From the NCBI RefSeq assembly GCF_000154785.2, contig NC_015730.1:2666001-2730000 (forward strand): a stretch of 64,000 nucleotides of DNA. Direction: 5' to 3'. The notes beneath the pieces are model-generated. The model searched no databases. It was not told the DNA's origin and saw nothing but the letters and a program-made list of their open reading frames with translations. This DNA comes from Roseobacter litoralis Och 149. GTDB lineage: Bacteria; Pseudomonadota; Alphaproteobacteria; Rhodobacterales; Rhodobacteraceae. Below, piece by piece: positions 9,754 to 15,942 of the stretch. How positions within the stretch are numbered: position 1 is the first letter of the stretch; each line of letters begins with the position of its first letter. Both the position numbers and the translations under genes were made by a program.

Positions 9754-10110
9754 ATGAACAATGCAAAAATGTGGCTTGTTGTTTCCCCCTCTGTCGGCGT
9801 TCCAGTATTTCTGGGCGCAGTCGCTGTAGGCTCATTCGCAGTACACGTTGCTGTCCTGAGCAATACCACCTGGGTATCTGACTTTTTGTCAGGCAATGAA
9901 CTTGGAAGCGGCGCTGCACAAGAAGCGTCAGCAAAAATCCTGGAAAACGCAGACAAAGACGTGGCAAACGCCTCTTTCGTTCTTCCATCTGCGGAAGGTG
10001 GCCAGCAAGTTCTTGTGGTTATGCCAGACGGCACGACGGCAATGGCGATGTTGCAATCACCGGCTCTCGTACAGGCAAGCGCTACGCAGCCTGTAACGAT
10101 AGAACAATAA
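9754..10110 (+). CDS. pucA: LH2 alpha subunit with a long C-terminal extension
   Basis: The protein has 118 residues, about twice the typical 50-60 of LH2 alpha. Residues 1-45 are a standard antenna: MWLVV-P-VGVP, a membrane helix, and H31 (SFAVHVAVL) as the bacteriochlorophyll ligand. Positions 44 and 45 are F and L, the pair that blue-shifts B800-820 complexes, instead of the Y/W pair of B850. Residues 50-118 are a soluble, Ala/Gln-rich tail (SAEGGQQVLVVMPDGTTAMA) that would lie on the periplasmic side; its role is unknown. GGGAG precedes the start. The tail is intact coding sequence, not a frameshift artefact, because it ends at a clean TAA before a hairpin. Confidence 0.93.
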   Translation: MNNAKMWLVVSPSVGVPVFLGAVAVGSFAVHVAVLSNTTWVSDFLSGNELGSGAAQEASAKILENADKDVANASFVLPSAEGGQQVLVVMPDGTTAMAMLQSPALVQASATQPVTIEQ

Positions 10111-10146
10111 CGCAAGGTCCCTCGTCGCTACGGCGAGGGACTTGCG
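10111..10146 (+). promoter_or_regulatory. Intercistronic stem-loop between pucA and pucC
   Basis: CGCAAG-G-TCCCTCG pairs with CGAGGGA-C-TTGCG across a loop of about eight bases. It starts directly after the pucA stop and has no T tract, so it looks like a processing/stability or attenuating hairpin. In related purple bacteria a hairpin here stabilises abundant pucBA mRNA relative to downstream genes. That role is inferred for this organism. Confidence 0.7.
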
Positions 10147-10210
10147 GCACCCATACCTGCGGGGTCATTGCGCCAGTGGGTTCAATTTGAATTAGAATGG
10201 CGGGAGGATA

Positions 10211-11668
10211 ATGTTCGAGTATCGCGCATTTGCCTTACGAAAGCTGGTATCGGTCGCCCCGCGTTATTTACCATTCGCGGATGTCGCCACCGAAGAAGTA
10301 CCGCTTTCCCGCTTACTACGGCTATCTCTGTTCCAAGTCACCGTTGGCATGGCCATCGTGCTGCTTGTCGGAACTTTAAACCGCGTCATGATCGTCGAAC
10401 TCAGCGTTCCGGCGACGCTCGTCGCGATGATGCTCGCCCTGCCCTTGCTGTTTGCCCCCTTCCGCACGTTGATCGGCTATAAATCCGATGTGAACGTTTC
10501 CGCGCTTGGGCTACGGCGGGTCCCGTTCATCTGGAAAGGGACGCTTTATCAATTCGGTGGTTTTGCCATCATGCCTTTCGCCCTGCTTGTCTTGTCTGGC
10601 TACGGTGAGGCGGTCGATGCGCCACGCTGGATGGGGCTGTCGGCGGCAGCGCTGGCGTTTCTGCTGGTTGGGGCCGGTGTGCATATGGTGCAGACCGTGG
10701 GCCTTGCGCTGGCCACCGATCTGGTCGCGGACGAAGATCAGCCAAAAGTCGTGGGACTGATGTATGTCATGCTGCTGGTCGGCATGGTGCTCAGCGCGCT
10801 GGTCTTTGGCACATTGCTGGAAAACTATTCGCCCGGGCGCCTTATTCAGGTCATTCAGGGCGCGGCAGTTGTGACCGTCGCCCTGAACCTTCTGGCGCTT
10901 TGGAAGCAAGAGGCCCGCGATCGGGTCCGTGCCCAGAAAATGCAAACAGCGCAGCACGCACCTTTCCGTGAAACATTGGCCGAACTTGTCAAGAAACCCG
11001 GTCGCAAGCGGCTTTTGGTGGTTATTGCGCTTGGCACCTTTGGCTTTGGGGCGGCCGATGTGCTGCTTGAGCCTTACGGCGCACAAGCACTTGGTTTTTC
11101 CGTGGCCGAGACAACACGGCTGACCGCCCTTCTGGCGGGAGGCACATTGATCGGCTTTGGCATCGCCTCACGCGTTCTGAGCACGAATGGCGCACCGACC
11201 CGTCTTGGGCTGATCGGTGCATTGATCGGCATACCGGGGTTTTCCGGGATCATCCTGTCGGCCTTTGGCGGCGGCGCGCCCTTGTTTCTTGCCGGAACGC
11301 TTGCAACCGGCATTGGCGCAGGCCTCTTTGGGCACGCCACTTTGACCGCCACCATGCGCTCGGCTGAGCGTGATCAGGTTGGCCTTGCATTGGGCACCTG
11401 GGGTGCGGTTCAGGCAACGGCAGCTGGTGTCGGTGTGGCGCTTGCAGGCATTGTGCGCGACGTCATCGTCAACATGTCCGCATATACAGACCTGCCCGCA
11501 CATGCCCCTTACAACGCGGTTTTCCTGATCGAGATTGTTTTCTTGGCGCTGGCATGCGCTACACTTATACCCCTGTGCGGCAAAGCAAACAGTACGCAGC
11601 ACCCAAATATACACCAACCCAAGCGGTCCATGCCGGATTCGCATCCTAAATCGGCGGAGGCATCATGA
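10211..11668 (+). CDS. pucC: PucC, LH2 assembly / bacteriochlorophyll-delivery membrane protein
   Basis: A 485-residue MFS-related membrane protein with about 12 hydrophobic segments. LSLFQVTVGMAIVLLVGTLNRVMIVEL and the FRTLIGYKSD loop are typical of the PucC/LhaA/BCH2 family, which is needed for LH2 assembly in the inner membrane. A good GGGAGG ribosome site lies just before the ATG. It follows pucBA after a 100-bp hairpin spacer and overlaps the next gene by 4 bp (ATGA), so the two are translationally coupled. Confidence 0.95.
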   Translation: MFEYRAFALRKLVSVAPRYLPFADVATEEVPLSRLLRLSLFQVTVGMAIVLLVGTLNRVMIVELSVPATLVAMMLALPLLFAPFRTLIGYKSDVNVSALGLRRVPFIWKGTLYQFGGFAIMPFALLVLSGYGEAVDAPRWMGLSAAALAFLLVGAGVHMVQTVGLALATDLVADEDQPKVVGLMYVMLLVGMVLSALVFGTLLENYSPGRLIQVIQGAAVVTVALNLLALWKQEARDRVRAQKMQTAQHAPFRETLAELVKKPGRKRLLVVIALGTFGFGAADVLLEPYGAQALGFSVAETTRLTALLAGGTLIGFGIASRVLSTNGAPTRLGLIGALIGIPGFSGIILSAFGGGAPLFLAGTLATGIGAGLFGHATLTATMRSAERDQVGLALGTWGAVQATAAGVGVALAGIVRDVIVNMSAYTDLPAHAPYNAVFLIEIVFLALACATLIPLCGKANSTQHPNIHQPKRSMPDSHPKSAEAS

Positions 11669-12714
11669 CACAAGTCATTACGCGATATTTTGAAAACGCG
11701 GCACAGGCGTCAATGATAAAACGAACGCTCGTAGTGGAACGTTTTCCCGGGCGAGACCTGAAAGTCTATACCGAGCCGAATGGTCTGGTCGAAGCACTGA
11801 GCGCTGAAAACGTCGATCCTGAAACTGCCAAAGCATACAAAAAGAAAATGGCATCCGGCGGCGCGGTTCTGTTGGCCAAAGCAACCTATGTGCCTTTGGG
11901 CGCTGCAAGGATGACCCGCGAAATCACTGCCAGAATGGGTGCGGCCGACATGGGCGATTTGACCGAAGAGGTCTACGTCAAGGATCCCCCCGGCAGAACT
12001 GCCAGCGTGTTGAGCGGGCACCCTCATATGTTGTCGCGCAGACGCGACCCTGACTCCAAGACCTATCACATGGCAGATTGGCCCATCCCCCTGATCAGCC
12101 GTCGCAAGCCCTCCGATGAATTTGCCATTCCGCGGCATGGGCGCATGGCCAATTTTCCCATCCCCCTGCTCAGCAAACGCAAGCCAAAAGACAACTTTGC
12201 CTTTTCGCGCCACGCGCGCATGGCCAATTTCCCAATTCCATTGTTGAGCAAACGCAAACCTTGGGAGGGCTTTGCATTTCCGCGCCATGCCCGGATGGCC
12301 AATTTCCCAATCCCGCTGCTGAGCAAGCGTAAGCCCTATACCGGATCAATGATCGGGCGTCACCAGCGTATGGCCAACTGGCCCTTCCCCCATCTGATCA
12401 ACGGGAAAACGGGCACGAACTCCTTAATTCCGGGCGCGCCCCGGATGGCGAATTTTCCCATTCCCCTGCTCAGCAAGCGCAAGCCTGCGGACAAGTTTGC
12501 GTTTGACCGTCACGCCCGGATGGCAAATTTCCCGCTGCCACTGCTGAGCAAGCGAAAGCCCGTTGATAAATTCGCGTTCCCGCGTCATGCGCGGATGGCG
12601 GATGCGATATTGCCCCTGATCGTGAGGCGTGCCGATACCGAAACCACCGAGGCAGATGCTGCGCGTTTCTCATTCTCCAAGCTGTTTGGGTTTCCAACGC
12701 TGCTGCGTCGCTGA
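11665..12714 (+). CDS. puc-operon protein with eight 25-residue MANFPIPLLSKRKP repeats (function unknown)
   Basis: This 349-residue protein overlaps pucC by 4 bp. Residues 1-110 look like a small alpha/beta domain (TRYFENAAQASMIKRTLVVE, AKAYKKKMASGGAVLLAKATY). From M136 eight units of exactly 25 residues begin at 136, 161, 186, 211, 236, 261, 286 and 311. The consensus is MANFPIPLLSKRKP, three variable residues, then FAFxRHAR. Unit 5 and the last unit have diverged. There is no signal peptide or clear membrane helix; the units are basic with a short hydrophobic patch and usually one histidine. Its operon position suggests a role in LH2 assembly, stability or membrane association. It is not recognisably PucD or PucE of Rhodobacter. 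No function is claimed. Confidence 0.9.
   Translation: MTQVITRYFENAAQASMIKRTLVVERFPGRDLKVYTEPNGLVEALSAENVDPETAKAYKKKMASGGAVLLAKATYVPLGAARMTREITARMGAADMGDLTEEVYVKDPPGRTASVLSGHPHMLSRRRDPDSKTYHMADWPIPLISRRKPSDEFAIPRHGRMANFPIPLLSKRKPKDNFAFSRHARMANFPIPLLSKRKPWEGFAFPRHARMANFPIPLLSKRKPYTGSMIGRHQRMANWPFPHLINGKTGTNSLIPGAPRMANFPIPLLSKRKPADKFAFDRHARMANFPLPLLSKRKPVDKFAFPRHARMADAILPLIVRRADTETTEADAARFSFSKLFGFPTLLRR
12070..12633 (+). repeat. Eight in-frame 75-bp tandem repeats inside the puc-linked gene
   Basis: ATG-GC-AA begins each unit at 75-bp steps from 12070. Units encoding the same FPIPLLSKRKP use different codons: TTTCCCATCCCC, TTCCCAATTCCA, TTCCCAATCCCG, TTTCCCATTCCC. Protein identity with scattered synonymous changes points to old repeats kept by selection on the protein, not a recent slippage expansion. 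Confidence 0.9.
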
Positions 12715-12806
12715 CGCGCCAACCTGTCATCTGCGCGGGCTGGCAGAAGCCTGAGAAACACGCGCATAGCTGTCATTCCCAAACGGTCTGACGCAGCTGA
12801 GACTGA

Positions 12807-12850
12807 AAAGGCAAAGGGCTGATCCGCGAGGATCAGCCCTTTGCTTTTTC
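12807..12850. terminator. Bidirectional rho-independent terminator between puc and mnh operons
   Basis: GCAAAGGGCTGATCC (12811-12825) pairs perfectly with 12830-12844 around a GCGA loop. It is flanked by AAAAG on the left and CTTTTTC on the right, so either transcript ends in a U-rich tail. It separates two convergent operons. Confidence 0.92.
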
Positions 12851-12868
12851 AACTGCCATCGGACCATA

Positions 12869-13258
12869 TTACGGGTCGGGCCGAACCTCGATGTCTCTGT
12901 CACCCTCCGGCACGTCCATGGTCGACCACATCGCGTCTTTTGTGGGAGCATCCGGCATGTCGCACGACCGCTTGTGAATGTTCACCTTGGCAATGAAGTT
13001 CGCCGAAATCGGGGCCGTCACAAACAGGAAGGCAAGGATCAACACCTCGTGAAACGAACCCTCCGATGTAGCAAAGGAATAAGACATCGACGCCAGCAGA
13101 AAGGACCCGATGCCCAGCGTCGCGGCTTTGGTCGGGGCGTGCAGGCGCGTCATCGGATCACCGAGTTTCAGCAAGCCAATCGCCGCCACCATGGTGAAGA
13201 CAGCGCCAATCAGTAAAAACGCAACAGTGATGTAGAGTTCAATAACCTCAAAGTTCAT
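12869..13258 (-). CDS. mnhG: Na+/H+ antiporter subunit G (MnhG/MrpG)
   Basis: A 129-residue membrane protein. The first ~100 residues carry three helices with GLLKLGDPMTRLHAPTKAATLG, the MnhG signature. An acidic C-terminal tail follows. It is the last gene of the six-gene mrp operon and overlaps mnhF by 4 bp. MrpG is a small accessory subunit of the multi-subunit Na+/H+ antiporter related to respiratory complex I. Confidence 0.93.
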   Translation of the reverse strand: MNFEVIELYITVAFLLIGAVFTMVAAIGLLKLGDPMTRLHAPTKAATLGIGSFLLASMSYSFATSEGSFHEVLILAFLFVTAPISANFIAKVNIHKRSCDMPDAPTKDAMWSTMDVPEGDRDIEVRPDP

Positions 13259-13542
13259 TCGATGATGTCCCCCCGCAATACAAACCGCGCCAGCGCCACG
13301 GTCGAAACAAAGCCAAGCATTGCGATGATCAGGGTCACTTCGAAATAGACACTTGTGCCCTGCGTGATCCCCAGCAGAACGATCAACCCGATCGCATTCA
13401 TCACCATCGTATCAAGCGCGAGGATTCGGTCCCCTGTGCTGGGCCCGATCACCAGACGTACCATCGCCATCAGCTGGCTGATGGCCAGAACGGCGAACCC
13501 GAGATAGAGGGTCATTTGTATAAGTTCCAGTGCGAAGGTCAT
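13255..13542 (-). CDS. mnhF: Na+/H+ antiporter subunit F (MnhF/MrpF)
   Basis: This 95-residue protein has three membrane helices and the typical RLVIGPSTGDRILALDTM segment of MnhF. It overlaps mnhE and mnhG by 4 bp each. In other Mrp systems subunit F has also been linked to small-anion/bile-salt efflux, but here it is simply the F subunit. Confidence 0.93.
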   Translation of the reverse strand: MTFALELIQMTLYLGFAVLAISQLMAMVRLVIGPSTGDRILALDTMVMNAIGLIVLLGITQGTSVYFEVTLIIAMLGFVSTVALARFVLRGDIIE

Positions 13543-14039
13543 TGGAAAATCTCCTTCAGACGACGCTCATAGCGGTTTTTGATTTCATCGCGCACGGCGT
13601 TTGCATCCTCTGCGTCCAGCGCATGCACCAGAAGGCTGCGGCCCTCGTTGGACAGATCAGCCGACACCGTCCCCGGCGTCAACGTGATTGTCCCTGCAAG
13701 GATCGTGATCGCTTCGGGCTGGCGCAGATCAAGCGGCACCTCCACCCATTTCGGCCTCAGCTTGGCATTCGGCTTGGTCAAAATGATCCACGCCACCTCG
13801 ATATTTGCGATAATGATGTCCCACAAAACGATGAGGCAATAGACCAGAAACTTGCCTGCCCGAATGCCTTCGGGACGGCCCGGCCACCAGACGGCGGTTG
13901 CGCGCGGAATGATGATCCCCAGAATGACACCAAAGACGACCATGCCAGCCGAGACTTCATTCTGAAGCATGACCCAGACGATTGTGAGGATGACTGTCAG
14001 CAGCGGATGTGGAAAAAGCCAGTGCAATGCACGTCCCAT
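13539..14039 (-). CDS. mnhE: Na+/H+ antiporter subunit E (MnhE/MrpE)
   Basis: 166 residues with two N-terminal membrane helices and a cytoplasmic C-terminal part containing TLTPGTVSADLSNEGRSLLVHALD, typical of MnhE. The stop of mnhD lies one base upstream and mnhF overlaps the 3' end, so the genes are tightly coupled. Confidence 0.93.
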   Translation of the reverse strand: MGRALHWLFPHPLLTVILTIVWVMLQNEVSAGMVVFGVILGIIIPRATAVWWPGRPEGIRAGKFLVYCLIVLWDIIIANIEVAWIILTKPNAKLRPKWVEVPLDLRQPEAITILAGTITLTPGTVSADLSNEGRSLLVHALDAEDANAVRDEIKNRYERRLKEIFQ

Positions 14040-14040
14040 G

Positions 14041-15582
14041 TCAGTTCCCCTCCTTCGGTTTGCTCAACTTGCCCGGCGTGTCCAGCACGGTTGCGATGTA
14101 AGGTGCGGGCGCGAACAGCTGTGCGGCTGTGGTGGTCATATAGCCGTGGATCGGCCCGGCAAATACAGTATGCGCCGTCAATAGCGCCAACAAACCACCC
14201 ACAGCGACACAGGACAGGGCCGGAGGCTTTTGAGGTTCGGGCGCATCTGCAGCGGGTGCGACGCTTTTTGCTTTCCAGAAAACGATACTGCCCGCCCGCG
14301 ATAGCCCGACAACATTCACGAGGCTAGCGATCAGGACCGTCGCAAAGACCCAGGTCATCGCATCGGTTGAAAAGGACGCCTGCAGGATCAACAGTTTTCC
14401 GATGAAGCCGGATAGGGGCGGCAGCCCCGCCATGGCAATGGCACCTGCGAAAAACAGCGCGGAAACCAGAACCGCCCCGCCGATGGCCGGTGTTGGCGTC
14501 AGTTCAAGGTGTGGGCGGCTGGATTTCACCAGATCAACAATCAGGAACAGCGTTGCCGCCGCCAATGTCGAATGGATGATGTAATACAGCGCCGCTGCGA
14601 TGCTTTCCGGGGTGAAGAGTGAGATCGTCACCATTACCATCCCCATCGAGCTGATCACCGCAAAGGTCACCATCCGGTCCAGCTTTTGGGCCGCCAGCAC
14701 CCCAGCGGCACCAAGTGCGAGCGAGAGCAGCGCAAAGGCCAGCAGCCAGTCGCCATGCAGGCCCGCGGTCGCCTCAAACTCAGGCGGGAAAACCATCGTG
14801 TAGACCCGGATAATCGCATAGGCGCCGACCTTGGTCATGATCGCAAAGAGAGCCGCCACCGGGGCCGGTGCTTCGGCATAACTGGAAGGCAGCCAGAAGT
14901 GCAGCGGCACAAGTGCTGCCTTGATGGCAAAGACCAGCAGCAACAGCACGGCGGCCACCCGGATCCCAACCGTTTCAGAGGCGTCAATCGCCTGCACCCT
15001 CTGGGCAAGGTCTGCCATATTGAGTGTACCGGTTTCGGCATAAATCGCCCCGAGCGCAAAGAGAAACAGCGTCGATCCGATCAGGTTAAAGAGCACGTAT
15101 TGCACCCCTGCCCGCAATCGCGCGTTGCCGCCCGAGTGGATCATCAAGCCATAAGAGGCGATCAGCAAAACTTCGAAGAAAACGAAAAGGTTGAAGAGGT
15201 CACCTGTCAGAAAGGCCCCCATGATGCCCATCAACTGAAACTGAAACAGCGCATGGAAATGACGACCCCGATCATCCCAGCCCGACCCAATGGCGTAAAG
15301 CAAGACCATCAACGCCAGCACTGCGGTCAGCAGCACCATGATCGTCGACAGACGATCCCCCACGAGAACAATGCCGAAGGGCGCTGCCCAATCACCAAGC
15401 TGGTATAGCGTGATCGTGCCATCGGATGCCTGCCATGCCAGCCCCGCAGCCACGGCGATCAACGCGAGAACACCAGCGATCGAAAAAACCCGCTGTATGC
15501 CGATGTGATAGCGCGCAGCCAGAATGATAAAGGGTGCAACAAGGGCCGGCAGCATCACCGGTAAAATGATCCAATGGCTCAT
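14041..15582 (-). CDS. mnhD: Na+/H+ antiporter subunit D (MnhD/MrpD)
   Basis: 513 residues, about 14 membrane helices, homologous to complex I NuoM/NuoN proton-channel subunits. Motifs include LTGDLFNLFVFFEVLLIASYGLM with the conserved glutamate, AAL-VPLHFWLPSSYAEAPAPV, and GLPPLSGFIGKLLI. It is one of the two ion-translocating subunits. It overlaps mnhC by 4 bp. Confidence 0.95.
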   Translation of the reverse strand: MSHWIILPVMLPALVAPFIILAARYHIGIQRVFSIAGVLALIAVAAGLAWQASDGTITLYQLGDWAAPFGIVLVGDRLSTIMVLLTAVLALMVLLYAIGSGWDDRGRHFHALFQFQLMGIMGAFLTGDLFNLFVFFEVLLIASYGLMIHSGGNARLRAGVQYVLFNLIGSTLFLFALGAIYAETGTLNMADLAQRVQAIDASETVGIRVAAVLLLLVFAIKAALVPLHFWLPSSYAEAPAPVAALFAIMTKVGAYAIIRVYTMVFPPEFEATAGLHGDWLLAFALLSLALGAAGVLAAQKLDRMVTFAVISSMGMVMVTISLFTPESIAAALYYIIHSTLAAATLFLIVDLVKSSRPHLELTPTPAIGGAVLVSALFFAGAIAMAGLPPLSGFIGKLLILQASFSTDAMTWVFATVLIASLVNVVGLSRAGSIVFWKAKSVAPAADAPEPQKPPALSCVAVGGLLALLTAHTVFAGPIHGYMTTTAAQLFAPAPYIATVLDTPGKLSKPKEGN

Positions 15583-15941
15583 GTCGCGTCCTCCGCGCGT
15601 TTGCTCGAAGGCTCAACAGCGTCATTCACTTTGTCATCATCCCCGCCCAGATATGCGCCCAATGCAATCATCACGACCACCGCCGTCATCCCAAACGAGA
15701 TCACGATCGCGGTCAGGACAAGCGCCTGCGGCAGAGGGTCGGAATAGATCACGCCCTCCACCCCTTTTTGCAGGATCGGTGGTGCGCCAGTGGACAATCG
15801 TCCGGACGCAAAAAGGAAAACGTTCACGGCATAGGTCAGCAGCGAAATACCAAGGATCACCGGAAAGGTGCGCATGCGGAAGAGCAGATAAAGACCCGCA
15901 GACGTCAGAACACCGATGGCAGAAGCAACCAGAAACTCCAT
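15579..15941 (-). CDS. mnhC: Na+/H+ antiporter subunit C (MnhC/MrpC)
   Basis: 120 residues, NuoK-like, with three helices: GLYLLFRMRTFPVILGISLLTYAVN and DPLPQALVLTAIVISFGMTAV. The last ~25 residues are a charged cytoplasmic tail. It lies one base from the mnhA stop and overlaps mnhD. Confidence 0.94.
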   Translation of the reverse strand: MEFLVASAIGVLTSAGLYLLFRMRTFPVILGISLLTYAVNVFLFASGRLSTGAPPILQKGVEGVIYSDPLPQALVLTAIVISFGMTAVVVMIALGAYLGGDDDKVNDAVEPSSKRAEDAT

Positions 15942-15942
15942 G

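Noticed and set aside
12070..12633. Regular 75-bp repeats considered as a CRISPR array
   Set aside because: They are one open reading frame with protein-level conservation and no spacer structure or cas genes.
14686..15408. Plus-strand open frame opposite mnhD
   Set aside because: Shadow of mnhD codons; composition is basic and glutamine-rich without homology.
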